NCBI GenBank assembly: GCA_964384025.1
Contig: CAYLJJ010000001.1
Coordinates: 171,511-235,510, forward strand
Direction of reading: 5' to 3'
Length of the DNA: 64,000 bases
Origin: CAYLJJ01 sp964384025
Lineage (GTDB): Bacteria > Myxococcota_A > Bradymonadia > UBA7976 > UBA1532
Shown piece after piece: positions 31,706 to 40,950 of the stretch. The translations under genes were made by a program, and so were the position numbers. The notes beneath the pieces were generated by a model. The model saw only the letters and a program-made list of their open reading frames with translations. It had not been told where the DNA came from and ran no database searches. Numbering within the stretch: the first letter of the stretch is position 1; every line of letters begins with the position of its first letter.

Positions 31706-34700
31706 GCGCCTCGCGTAGCCCTTGGGCTGGATTTATCGATCTCTGTCTACGCAACCGTATGGTCATCTACATTCTAGCCATCGCGCTGCTCAGCTTGGGC
31801 CTGATGGTTAACCCTCTGGATGGTGTTGAGAAGCTTTTGGAGCGCGTGGGGCTCAAGGATCTGCCTCGTGATCCGGTCGCCGTAGATGCGATCCCTGATC
31901 TGGGTGAAAATCAACAGATCCTCTTTACGCGTTGGTCTGGGCGCTCACCGCGCGACATCGAAGATCAGATCAGCTACCCGCTGACGACCCAGCTGTTGGG
32001 CCTCCCAGGCGTTCAAAGCGTGCGCAGCAACTCCATGTTTGGATTCTCAAGCATCTATGTGATCTTCAACGAGAACATTGAGTTTTACTGGGCGCGATCG
32101 CGCATCCTAGAGAAGCTCAGCGCTCTGCCTGAAGGGACGCTGCCTGAAGGAGTCGCTCCTGTCCTCGGCCCCGATGCCACCGCGCTGGGTCAGATCTATT
32201 GGTACACGCTGGAGGGACGCGATCCTGAGACAGATGAGGTACTGGGTGGTTGGGATCTACATGAGCTGCGTACAATTCAGGATTGGACCCTGCGTTATGC
32301 GCTCCAGTCGGTCGCGGGCGTCGCTGAGGTAGCCTCCATTGGTGGCTATGTCACCGAGTATCAGATCGATGTAGATCCAGATAAGCTTAGCGCTTATGGG
32401 CTCTCGCTTACCGCCCTGGCCAAAGCGGTTCGTGAGGCCAACCGTGATGTAGGCGCGCGCAGCTTAGAGATCAACAAAACTGAGTATATTCTGCGTGGCG
32501 TTGGGCAGCTCGAGGGGATCAACGATTTAGAGTCGGTGGTGGTTGCTGAGCGCGCAGGGCGTCCCCTCCGCGTCTCCGATCTCGCCCGTGTACACCTAGG
32601 CCCTGCTGGACGACGAGGCGCTCTTGATGTAGGTGGCGCGGAGGCGGTGGGCGCAGTGGTGGTGGCGCGCTACGGCGAGAACCCAGTAGAGGTGATCAAA
32701 GCGATCAAGGCCAAGATAGCTGAGCTTCAACCCAGCCTCCCAAGCCGAACCCTTTCTGATGGCCGCGTCTCTCAGCTGAAGATCCAGCCCTTCTATGATC
32801 GCTCACAGGTGGTCACTGAGACCTTGGGGACGCTCTCTGAGGCTCTCGCTCAGCAGATCCTGATCACTGTTATCGTGATCCTCGTGCTCCTTGGGGATCT
32901 GCGCAGCGCAGGGGTGATCTCTTCAATCTTGCCCCTAGCGGTCTTGGGCAGCTTTGCGTTGATGAAGGCGTCAGGCGTGACCGCCAACGTGATGTCTTTA
33001 GCAGGGATCGCCATCGCCATCGGCACGATGGTGGATATGGGCATCGTGTTGACCGAGAGCCTCTACGAGCGCCTACACTCTGCTCCTCCAGGTGGGCGAC
33101 GGGCTGCGATCATCGCGGGGGCCGCTGAGGTGGCTCCCGCCATCGCCACCTCTACCGCCACCACACTCCTCAGCTTCCTACCTGTTTTTGGCCTAACCGC
33201 TGCTGAGGGTAAGCTGTTTCATCCCCTGGCCTTCACCAAGAGCTATGCCCTACTCGCCGCGCTGGGGATCTCGCTCCTCTTCCTGCCCACTCTAGCATTT
33301 CTGTTGCTGCGAGGAGCTGAAGCTCGGCGGCGAGTCAAGCTCTCTGATCTGCTCCTGTTCGCCACCGCTGCAGCCTCAGTTTGGTATGAGCTTTGGGTTT
33401 GGGCGACCTTGATCGCGGTGGTGAGCCTAGCGCGTATCTTTCCTCGCCACCCACGGCTGACCAAGGGTATTGAGCTGCTGGTGATTGGCGCAGTACTCCT
33501 CTACTGGTTGACTCAAGCCTGGATGCCGCTGGGTTTGGGTGCTGGAATGTTTGAGAGCTTCGCCTTTGTGGGGTTGGCCAGCTTGAGCCTCTTAGGGATT
33601 TTCTGGCTGTTCCTCCAGGGCTACCCCTACCTGTTGCGCTGGGCCTTAGCTCATAAGCTGCTCTTCTCAACGCTCCCCCTTGGCTTGCTGATCTTTGGAT
33701 TCACCGCGTGGCGGGGCTTCGATGAGATCTTTGGCTGGCTCCCTAAAGAGCTTCGTGCACGACCCAAGATCGCGCAGCTCGCTGAAGCTCTACCAGGCTT
33801 TGAGTCGGAGTTTATGCCTGCCTTTGATGAGGGGCAGTTTCTCTATATGCCTACGGTGATGCCGCACGCCTCCATCGGCCAAGCTCTGGACCAGCTCAAG
33901 CGTATGGACGCCGCGATCCAGGCGATTCCTGAGGTTGAGGAGGCGGTGGGTAAGCTTGGGCGTGTAGAGAGCCCCCTTGATCCTGCCCCAATCTCTATGT
34001 TTGAGACGGTGGTGACCTATAAGCCAGAGTGGCGTGAGAGGGCAGGGGGTAAGCGCGTCCGACAGTGGCGTCCACATATCAAGAACAGCGACGACATCTG
34101 GACGGAGATCCTCAAAGTGACCAAGCAGCCGGGCTTGACCAGCGCACCAAAGCTGATGCCGATCAACACAAGAATCGTCATGCTTCAGAGTGGAATGCGT
34201 GCACCCATCGGGATCAAGCTCCGTGGCCCTGATCTCGTCTCGCTGGAGCGCGCAGGGCTTGAGCTGGAGCGCTACCTCAAGCAGGCGCCCTCAGTACGGG
34301 CGGAGACGGTCTTCGCTGAGCGTGTGGTGGGCAAGCCCTATCTGGAGATTCATCTTAAACGTGAGACGATCGCCCGCTATGGGCTCAGCGTGGAGGATGT
34401 ACAGCGTGTGATCTCTTTGGCGCTGGGCGGGGTGGTTCTAACCACCGCCATCAAGGGACGCGAACGGATCGATGTTCGTGTCCGTTATGAGCGAGCGGCG
34501 CGACTCAGCCCAGAGGCGCTTGAGCGGCTGATCGTGACCACCTCATCTGGTGCACAGATCCCCTTGAGGCAGCTCGCGGAGTTGCTCTATGTCAAGGGGC
34601 CACAAGCGATCAAGAGCGAAGACACCTTTCTCACCAGTTATGTGATCTTCGATAAAGTTGAGGGGATCTCGGAGACTGAGGCGGTGGAGCGTGTGCGTGC

Positions 34701-35385
34701 TCGGCTTGAGGTGGCGCAGCAGCGCGGCGCGCTCAAGCTCCCTGAAGGTGTCAGCTACAGCTTCGCGGGCAGCTATCAGAACCAGCAGCGGAGCGCGGCG
34801 CGCCTCAAGACCCTCATCCCTATCGCACTGCTCTCGATCTTCCTCGTGCTCTACCTTCAGTTTCGCGCTCCCTCCGTCAGCCTGATCATCTACTCAGGCG
34901 TGCTCGTGGCAGTCTCAGGAGGCTTCCTGCTCATCTGGCTCTATCAACGTCCAGAGTTCCTCAACATCACTCCTTTCGGCTGGGATCTGCGTGCCCTCTT
35001 TCAAATCGGGCCGATCAACCTCTCTGTCGCGGTCTGGGTGGGTTTTATCGCGCTTGTGGGGATCGCTACAGATGATGGGGTGGTGATGGCGAGCTACCTA
35101 CAAGCGCAGCTTAAGAAAGCTCCCAAGAGCGTTGAGGGGATCCGCGCGGCGACCTTAGAGGCAGGTATTCGGCGTGTACGCCCCTGCCTGATGACCACAG
35201 CGACCACCATTTTGGCGCTGCTGCCAGTGCTCACCTCAACCGGACGTGGAGCGGATGTTATGCTCCCGATGGCGGTCCCGGTGGTAGGTGGAATGGCTGT
35301 GGAGTTGATCACCCTGTTCGTTGTACCTCTGCTCTACTCAGCGCGTGAAGAAGCTCGTCTCTGGCCTATTTTTCAACGACGTTGA
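31702..35385 (+). CDS. Heavy-metal RND efflux pump permease (CusA/HME type)
   Basis: The protein has 1227 residues, about 180 more than usual CusA. Family marks are DAIPDLGENQQILFTRWSGR, a helix carrying the proton-relay Asp (IGTMVDMGIVLTESLYERL), and ALVGIATDDGVVMASYL near the C-terminus. Between the sixth and seventh helices (about 535-675) there is an insertion with extra hydrophobic helices (ASVWYELWVWATLIAVVSLA, LLVIGAVLLYWLTQAWMPLG, FVGLASLSLLGIFWLFLQ). It exports monovalent or divalent metal from periplasm or cytoplasm through the CusB-like and TolC-like partners encoded before it (ATGA overlap). The metal specificity cannot be read from motifs alone. Confidence 0.94.
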   Translation: MSASRSPWAGFIDLCLRNRMVIYILAIALLSLGLMVNPLDGVEKLLERVGLKDLPRDPVAVDAIPDLGENQQILFTRWSGRSPRDIEDQISYPLTTQLLGLPGVQSVRSNSMFGFSSIYVIFNENIEFYWARSRILEKLSALPEGTLPEGVAPVLGPDATALGQIYWYTLEGRDPETDEVLGGWDLHELRTIQDWTLRYALQSVAGVAEVASIGGYVTEYQIDVDPDKLSAYGLSLTALAKAVREANRDVGARSLEINKTEYILRGVGQLEGINDLESVVVAERAGRPLRVSDLARVHLGPAGRRGALDVGGAEAVGAVVVARYGENPVEVIKAIKAKIAELQPSLPSRTLSDGRVSQLKIQPFYDRSQVVTETLGTLSEALAQQILITVIVILVLLGDLRSAGVISSILPLAVLGSFALMKASGVTANVMSLAGIAIAIGTMVDMGIVLTESLYERLHSAPPGGRRAAIIAGAAEVAPAIATSTATTLLSFLPVFGLTAAEGKLFHPLAFTKSYALLAALGISLLFLPTLAFLLLRGAEARRRVKLSDLLLFATAAASVWYELWVWATLIAVVSLARIFPRHPRLTKGIELLVIGAVLLYWLTQAWMPLGLGAGMFESFAFVGLASLSLLGIFWLFLQGYPYLLRWALAHKLLFSTLPLGLLIFGFTAWRGFDEIFGWLPKELRARPKIAQLAEALPGFESEFMPAFDEGQFLYMPTVMPHASIGQALDQLKRMDAAIQAIPEVEEAVGKLGRVESPLDPAPISMFETVVTYKPEWRERAGGKRVRQWRPHIKNSDDIWTEILKVTKQPGLTSAPKLMPINTRIVMLQSGMRAPIGIKLRGPDLVSLERAGLELERYLKQAPSVRAETVFAERVVGKPYLEIHLKRETIARYGLSVEDVQRVISLALGGVVLTTAIKGRERIDVRVRYERAARLSPEALERLIVTTSSGAQIPLRQLAELLYVKGPQAIKSEDTFLTSYVIFDKVEGISETEAVERVRARLEVAQQRGALKLPEGVSYSFAGSYQNQQRSAARLKTLIPIALLSIFLVLYLQFRAPSVSLIIYSGVLVAVSGGFLLIWLYQRPEFLNITPFGWDLRALFQIGPINLSVAVWVGFIALVGIATDDGVVMASYLQAQLKKAPKSVEGIRAATLEAGIRRVRPCLMTTATTILALLPVLTSTGRGADVMLPMAVPVVGGMAVELITLFVVPLLYSAREEARLWPIFQRR

Positions 35386-35395
35386 GGTTGACTCC

Positions 35396-36565
35396 TTAGA
35401 ACATGGGCGGTGAAGGATGAGGGCCGGGAGAAGATTCACCAGAGAGCACCTCTTGAAGGATGCTCCGGCCTCGTCCATGAGCCAGAGAGCAGGCTTCGTC
35501 AAAGGCCATATAGATTTCAGCCCAGACCGCTGCCTCCTCGCGGATCTTTTCCCAAATACCTTCTGGGATAGAGAGGAAGGCATCAACACATTGAGGATCA
35601 AGCTGCGCTCCAGAAACCCTGCGGAGCTCTTTAAAGGCAGCCTGATCGCTGCGGGCCTTACGATAGGGTCGGTCTGAGGTGATGGCGTCAAAGGTGTCCG
35701 CCACGGCGAAGATACGCGCGCCGATGTAGATCTGCTTACCCACCAACCCTTTGGGATAGCCAGAGCCATTAAAACTCTCGTGATGCTCCTGCACGATCCT
35801 CGCAGCGCCCGAGAGAAAGTCGATATGCTTGAGCATGTGATAGCCGATATTGGTATGGCGTCGCATGATCGCCCACTCCTCAGGAGTAAAGCGCCCTGGT
35901 TTTAGGAGGATTGCGTCTGGAACCCCAATCTTGCCTACGTCGTGGAGCATCGCCCCCCACTCCACATCGATCAGCTCCTGCCCTGTGATACCCATCACCT
36001 CGGCGACAGCTTTGGAGAACAAGCTTACTCGCTTGCTGTGGGCCATAGTCTCCTCATCTCGATAATCCAGACAGGTGACCAAGCTGTCGATCACCTGCTC
36101 TGTGCGCTTTTTGAGTTGAAGATCGAGACTACAATTCAGAGCAGCGAGGCTGGCCGCCTTCTCCTCCACCAAACCCTGAAGTCGATGATTCTCGCGTCGA
36201 AGCTCAACGAGGCGTAAACCCTCAATGAGGGAGCCCAAGAGCAGCTCACGGCTCCAGGGCTTAGGGATCAGGCGGTAGATACCAACTTTGAAAGCGTCTA
36301 CAGCCACATTAAAATCTTTATGAGCCGTGATCAGAATCTGAACCGCATCTGGGACGAGCATTCGAGCACTGGAGAGGAACTGGAGACCGTTCATCTCAGG
36401 CATTCGATAATCGGAGCAAATTACCTGCACAGCTTCCCGTTCAAGGAAGCCCAGAGCCTCCTCGGGTGAGGAGGTGATATATACTTTATAGCCAGCCAAA
36501 TTGACCACCTTCAGAAAAGATTGAAGGAGGATCGGTTCATCATCCAAATAGAGAATTTGCGTCAT
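35396..36565 (-). CDS. Response regulator with HD-GYP domain (probable c-di-GMP phosphodiesterase)
   Basis: The protein has 389 residues. The receiver domain (1-120) has LDDEP and the phosphoacceptor Asp in ICSDYRMPEMNG. A helical linker (about 125-175) leads to an HD-GYP domain with the metal ligands HDVGKIGVPD and the signature HHESFNGSGYPKGL, plus ADTFDAITSDRPYRKA. It should hydrolyse cyclic di-GMP when phosphorylated, linking an unknown sensor to motility or surface behaviour. The C-terminal 60 residues are a helical tail. It is convergent with the metal pump gene and has no kinase next to it, so its partner is encoded elsewhere. Confidence 0.92.
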   Translation of the reverse strand: MTQILYLDDEPILLQSFLKVVNLAGYKVYITSSPEEALGFLEREAVQVICSDYRMPEMNGLQFLSSARMLVPDAVQILITAHKDFNVAVDAFKVGIYRLIPKPWSRELLLGSLIEGLRLVELRRENHRLQGLVEEKAASLAALNCSLDLQLKKRTEQVIDSLVTCLDYRDEETMAHSKRVSLFSKAVAEVMGITGQELIDVEWGAMLHDVGKIGVPDAILLKPGRFTPEEWAIMRRHTNIGYHMLKHIDFLSGAARIVQEHHESFNGSGYPKGLVGKQIYIGARIFAVADTFDAITSDRPYRKARSDQAAFKELRRVSGAQLDPQCVDAFLSIPEGIWEKIREEAAVWAEIYMAFDEACSLAHGRGRSILQEVLSGESSPGPHPSPPMF

Positions 36566-36920
36566 CGCTTCAGCTCCCGTCTCTCTCGGAGAAAGGTCGG
36601 TCAGAACGCGACTTTTCTAAACCAAATTTTCTGTACCAACTCAGTAAGCTCAGCGCGCTTGACTACAGCCGTTCATAGGTCGAACACAAACCTCCTCCTA
36701 GGGCAGGTGCGGGGGTGACTCTAGATGCCATCCTCTTTGAGGCGTTCAGCTCCTCAGCGCCCTTTGATGGGCTGAACACCTGTGGACTTATTCAGATTTT
36801 CAGGGTGGAGACGTGCAGCGCTCTTTGGGCGGCTCAGGACCTGGGGCGCGCCAGGCGTGAAGCTCATCGTGACCGGTTGAGGTGGATGATCCGAGCGATG
36901 AGCACCGTCGGTCTCTTCCC
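36566..36920. other. Intergenic region, no gene recognised
   Basis: These 355 bases separate the HD-GYP gene (which reads away to the left) from the stop codon of the secreted HExxH protein. Reading frames in it are short and have unremarkable composition. I see no RNA gene, repeat or T-tailed hairpin. It should contain the promoter of the HD-GYP gene at its left end. Confidence 0.4.
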
Positions 36921-39329
36921 TTACCTGCGCGCTAAATCTGCCTCAAGAGCCTCATGGGCGGCCAAGAGCGCCTCGCCTGTGCGGGCGCGGAGCATGGCGT
37001 TGACGTGGTGGTGGTAGGTGATGGAGTCAAGCTCCCCGGCTCGGCTCAAGAGCGCGCGGAAGCCTCTATCTTGGCTGCGAGCGTAGACCCTCGCCAGGGC
37101 GTCCACCTCCGCCTCGACGCCTTCCAAGCTCAAGCCGTAGGGATCCAGCTCAGCGTCGGGGCCAGAGAAGCGGCGCAGCTTGGTCGGAGAGAAGATCTCT
37201 CGGACGTTCTGAGCGCCGCCCATACGGAAGAAGGTGTCGTGGCCGATCAGCTCGGCTAGAGCGACGCGAGCCTCAGGGCGGGCGGCCGCTTTACGCAGCC
37301 GGGCGTCCTGAAAGAGGAGCTGCTCTTCGGGCGCTGGCCCCAACAGCTCCTCACCGATGTCGATCATCGTCAACTCAAGCTCACGGTCATACCAGCTCTG
37401 TAGGTGCTCCCAGGGATCAGGACCTGGCGGCCGCTGCCAGTGTGGGCGCTCGCGCTGTTTGAGGTTGAGGATTTTTGCGAGGGCCGCCTGCATGGCCGCT
37501 TGCAACGCCTCACACTGGGCCTCCTGCATCAGACACTCGTCCTCCATCAACCGGGAGCTGCGATCAAGGACCTGGAAGCGCTCAGCGCTCCACTCAGTCA
37601 CCGCCCGGCGGTGCTGAGTGTAATAGGGATCGATTTGGACGCCCGCCGGCAGAGAGTCAGACCAGCAATCGTCGCCCGCGAGCTGCTCTTGCCACAGCGG
37701 CATGTAGCGCCCAGTGATGATGCAGTCATTAAACCCCCTACTGCACCCCACATCCTCCTCGCGCACACCAGGGATCTCACGCTCAAGCTCAGAGGCTCGG
37801 CACACCACCCCCCGCAGATACTCAAGGCTGTCGCGCCCATGCTCAGCCTCAAGCCCCTCAAGGTCATCACAGAGCAAGGGCATACAGCCCACCTGATCAT
37901 CCCACTCATAACAGACCTCGCTCGCCGCTTGATCCCAAGTCGCCAAGTCCTGCTCTCCACAGAACCGTATTTGACAGTCCCTGATGGCCTTGGAAGCTGA
38001 GTAGCCGTAGCCGAGGTTATTTGGCAGCGGCCATTGGATATCGATGTCATCCACATGATCAGTGCCTGGGATCAGATCCCTACAGATCTCCTCAAGGTGC
38101 TCAGGGCTCACCCCTGGCTTGCACGTCTGCATATACCAGGCTTGTCTGCGGAGCGAAGTGTGCTCTTGCAAAGAAACACCTTGGGCGATCTGGGCGTTGA
38201 GCTCATCGCATCGTTGACGATTGGCGGCGTTGATCCCCGCGTTCTCGGGCCAATATTCCTCGTTGCAAGCCTTGGGGCCATCAGGGAATCTGTACTCTGA
38301 GGGCTCACAGACCCGATCGCAGCCCCAGCGGGCTTGGTTGACGATGTCGATGCGATAGGCCAAGCCTGCTTGACCGTTGGGATCATCAGCGAGATCCCAG
38401 ATGGTGCCGGGTACATTGTCGATGATCGCTGAGGCGGGATATTGGGTCACGGGGGGCAGGGTCTGAAACACCATCATGAGCTTATCGATCATCACTTGGA
38501 CGAGGGCGAAGCGGTCTTGGTCGGGCAGGAGAGGTAGATAACCACAGACATCATTCCCGAAATTGATCACCTTCAGCTCTCGGCTGTTGGGCTCTCGCTG
38601 ATAAGCATCGACAGCCTGAGCGTCAAAGATGATCTGAAAGCTCTGGGCGTTATTATCCATCCAGGCGGTATCGCAAGAGCCTCTATTGTCACAGACTGAG
38701 TCATCGAGGTGTCTTGAGAATTCATGCGCGGCTTCATGTATGAGGGTGCTCGCCCGATCAAAGGCGGTCTTATTCCAAAACCATGGATAATACAGCGTGC
38801 AAGCGCTGTTTGAGAATGGGTTGCTGGCATAGGTGAACCCATCACCAGGACCCGCAGCGTCATCATCTTCAAGGCACTCCCATTTATAGCCCTCTTCAGA
38901 AACGTAATAGCTGACAAACTGGCTCAACCACCAATTGATCGGAGTGCCATCGGGGAGGATACCCCCAGGCGAAGCGAAGTGGTTGAAGGAGTCATTGTCG
39001 CGCATATCGCCGGTGAGTTGGGCAGCGTATCCGCCATTGATCACCCGTGCGCCCCAGGTATTGGGGTTGCAGATGTTGGCGCTGGACAACATCCCATCAT
39101 CCCAGTAACTCCAATTCTCATCAAGCCCAAGGTGGGTGATCACCAGATCCTTGACCGCGTTGCGATGCGCGTCACTGGAGCAGGTCCACTGGGTCAACCA
39201 ATCATCACCGCTGTCCCAACTCGGGATCCAAGTCCAAGTGTCAAAGTGGGCCGCGCTGGGTGGGCATTCATCGGCGAGGGCAGGCCCGGCCATAAATATG
39301 AATAACGCGGTGATAAGCGTATGGCGCAT
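36921..39329 (-). CDS. Large secreted Cys-rich protein with HExxH metallopeptidase-like motif
   Basis: The protein has 802 residues. The signal peptide is cleavable (MRHTLITALFIFMAGPALA, then DECPP), so it is exported. Residues about 195-215 contain STLIHEAAHEFSRHLDD, a zincin-type HExxH followed by another His, with downstream acidic residues that could complete a metal site. Many Cys pairs (CSSD, NICNP, DSVCDNRGSC, VCEP) suggest disulfides. The C-terminal third is helical and Arg/Glu-rich. I do not recognise the family; zinc protease activity is a reasonable guess from the motif. The GGAGGAG site is excellent. It follows the repeat lipoprotein by 11 bases, so both are co-transcribed. Confidence 0.65.
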   Translation of the reverse strand: MRHTLITALFIFMAGPALADECPPSAAHFDTWTWIPSWDSGDDWLTQWTCSSDAHRNAVKDLVITHLGLDENWSYWDDGMLSSANICNPNTWGARVINGGYAAQLTGDMRDNDSFNHFASPGGILPDGTPINWWLSQFVSYYVSEEGYKWECLEDDDAAGPGDGFTYASNPFSNSACTLYYPWFWNKTAFDRASTLIHEAAHEFSRHLDDSVCDNRGSCDTAWMDNNAQSFQIIFDAQAVDAYQREPNSRELKVINFGNDVCGYLPLLPDQDRFALVQVMIDKLMMVFQTLPPVTQYPASAIIDNVPGTIWDLADDPNGQAGLAYRIDIVNQARWGCDRVCEPSEYRFPDGPKACNEEYWPENAGINAANRQRCDELNAQIAQGVSLQEHTSLRRQAWYMQTCKPGVSPEHLEEICRDLIPGTDHVDDIDIQWPLPNNLGYGYSASKAIRDCQIRFCGEQDLATWDQAASEVCYEWDDQVGCMPLLCDDLEGLEAEHGRDSLEYLRGVVCRASELEREIPGVREEDVGCSRGFNDCIITGRYMPLWQEQLAGDDCWSDSLPAGVQIDPYYTQHRRAVTEWSAERFQVLDRSSRLMEDECLMQEAQCEALQAAMQAALAKILNLKQRERPHWQRPPGPDPWEHLQSWYDRELELTMIDIGEELLGPAPEEQLLFQDARLRKAAARPEARVALAELIGHDTFFRMGGAQNVREIFSPTKLRRFSGPDAELDPYGLSLEGVEAEVDALARVYARSQDRGFRALLSRAGELDSITYHHHVNAMLRARTGEALLAAHEALEADLARR

Positions 39330-39340
39330 GATCTCCTCCT

Positions 39341-40273
39341 TTACCGATGCTCATAGAGGCGATAGTGCTCAGCGATAGGTAACGCGGCGCGCAGCAGCGC
39401 TTGGGCTCGCACCCGGGGCATGGCCCGATAGAGTGCCTTGATGGCGTGGCGCTTATCGGGCGCCTCTGGATCGACCACCACCTGCAACAGCATATCGATG
39501 GCCATCTGTGATCCCATCTTGGCGCGGCGCCCCAAGCTCCAGGTTGCTACCTGTCTAGCGAGGGCCTGTGGTCGCGGATTCAACAAGTGTCGGCCCTCAG
39601 GCTCGATCAGCGCCGGCGCGCGGGCCAGCTCCCCGAGCCACTGAACGCTGTTCAGGCTCTCGGTCAAGCTCAGCAGCCGCAGGCAGATCAACATGGGATA
39701 GCTGGCTTGCAGGGGCAGCTCACGGCAACGAGCCACCACTCGATCAGCGGAGGCCTCTCCAGCGAGACCGCTGCGAGCCTCCTGTAGCTCAGTGAGCCAC
39801 CGCCGTGCCTCCTCTTCGCTTTTTGGCCGCGCCTGCCAGGCGGTCACCAAGGCGGCGAGACTCTGGTCGATCTCCACAGCGTCTGGCGCCTCAGGATCAA
39901 AGAGGGGCGGGAGCGCCTCTTCCAGGGATGCGGCGAGGGCGGCTGCGTCTGGCGGGGCGGCGTCAATGCCTAGATCTGCTGATGCCACAGCATCCTCTGG
40001 AGGCGCCATATCCGGCGGGGCAGCGTCAATGCCTAGATCCGCTGGCGACGCAGCATCCTCTGGAAGCCCCATATCTAGTGGGGCAGCATCGATGCTCAAA
40101 TCTGCCAGCAACGCTGCATCCTCCTGAGTTTCCATATCCAGCAGGGCAGTATCAACACCACCATCGACAGTGGGTGTCATATCAACCGCCGAGTCTGTAT
40201 TGAGCCCGCTGTTACCTGGACAACCGGCGAGCGTCATCGCCAGCAACAACAGCGATGTTCGAGATCTGCACAT
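39341..40273 (-). CDS. Repeat-containing lipoprotein of unknown function
   Basis: The protein has 310 residues. The ATG at 40273 has a GGAGGAG site and starts a lipoprotein signal ending in MTLAGC (Cys18); in-frame codons further upstream do not. Residues 41-112 form an Asp/Ala/Pro-rich linker of 21-residue repeats. Residues about 115-310 are a helical, HEAT-like domain (RHLLNPRPQALARQVATWSL, AIKALYRAMPRVRAQALLRA). It should sit on the envelope as a scaffold and is co-transcribed with the secreted HExxH protein 11 bases downstream. Function is unknown. Confidence 0.7.
   Translation of the reverse strand: MCRSRTSLLLLAMTLAGCPGNSGLNTDSAVDMTPTVDGGVDTALLDMETQEDAALLADLSIDAAPLDMGLPEDAASPADLGIDAAPPDMAPPEDAVASADLGIDAAPPDAAALAASLEEALPPLFDPEAPDAVEIDQSLAALVTAWQARPKSEEEARRWLTELQEARSGLAGEASADRVVARCRELPLQASYPMLICLRLLSLTESLNSVQWLGELARAPALIEPEGRHLLNPRPQALARQVATWSLGRRAKMGSQMAIDMLLQVVVDPEAPDKRHAIKALYRAMPRVRAQALLRAALPIAEHYRLYEHR
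39938..40153 (-). repeat. Tandem 63-bp coding repeats (21 residues, Asp/Ala/Pro-rich)
   Basis: Three full and one partial imperfect unit encode D-[TA]-A-[LP]-x-D-M-x-x-x-E-D-A-x-x-x-A-D-L-x-I. They lie just after the lipid anchor of the lipoprotein and form a flexible acidic spacer. The DNA copies are close enough to recombine, so copy number may vary between strains. Confidence 0.7.
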
Positions 40274-40950
40274 AAGTGCTCTCCTCCATAGCCCTAAGGA
40301 GTTGATCATACTCTTTATGAGCCGCCAATTCCCAAGCGTCCTCAAGCTCCTCCACATCTGAGCTCGCCTCATGGATACTCTTCAGCGGTGAATCTTGGGA
40401 GCTCTCCCTGAATGGATCTTGGCTGGATAGGGATTTCCTAACTGTCTCCAATCTTCTGGAGTGGTCCGGGCCATATGCTGTGGATCACCTCAGCGGGATC
40501 TTCACCTTGGGCTTTTACGGAGGGAACTCAGACGCCAGCAGCTATAATGCCTCTCTACCCCAGGAGTGGTACTTCCGCTAATCCTATCAGGTTTCTATAT
40601 TATTACTTATACATTTATCTCAACACCAAAATACTTAACATCGCCTACATCTGTATTCTCATTACAGGTGATCTGATCTCAACGAGACTCGCCCTCCGGA
40701 CCAGACAGAGCCTAGAGGCCCTTGGGCCCCAAATGTCAACAGAGTTTAAGCCCTCAACGGAGAGCCTCAAGCAGCGATTTCCCTCGTAAAAAATCCTTGA
40801 TCTTCTGGTGGAAGATGGGCAGAAACCGAGGGTTGGTCCTGTGAATGAGAGGCCAACAGGAGAGGAGAACCTCTCCTCTCTTGCTCTGAATTTCTGCGTG
40901 TACCAGATCGGTGATTGTGACCCATCTGGAGATCGACTTGGAGGTCTATC
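40274..40950. other. Long intergenic region, no firm gene
   Basis: These 677 bases lie between the repeat lipoprotein and the NYN-domain gene. A minus-strand frame from a TTG at 40451 to 40212 encodes 79 residues with a protein-like acidic helix (DVEELEDAWELAAHKEYDQ), but it overlaps the lipoprotein by 62 bases and has no clear ribosome binding site, so I do not call it. The stretch 40590-40670 is markedly AT-rich (alternating A/T runs) and may hold a promoter. No hairpin with a T tail or RNA gene was seen. Confidence 0.4.

Noticed and set aside
40212..40451. 79-residue acidic minus-strand frame between lipoprotein and NYN gene
   Set aside because: It starts at TTG without a ribosome binding site and overlaps the lipoprotein start by 62 bases. 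The acidic helix is protein-like, so it is noted, but I cannot support it as a gene.
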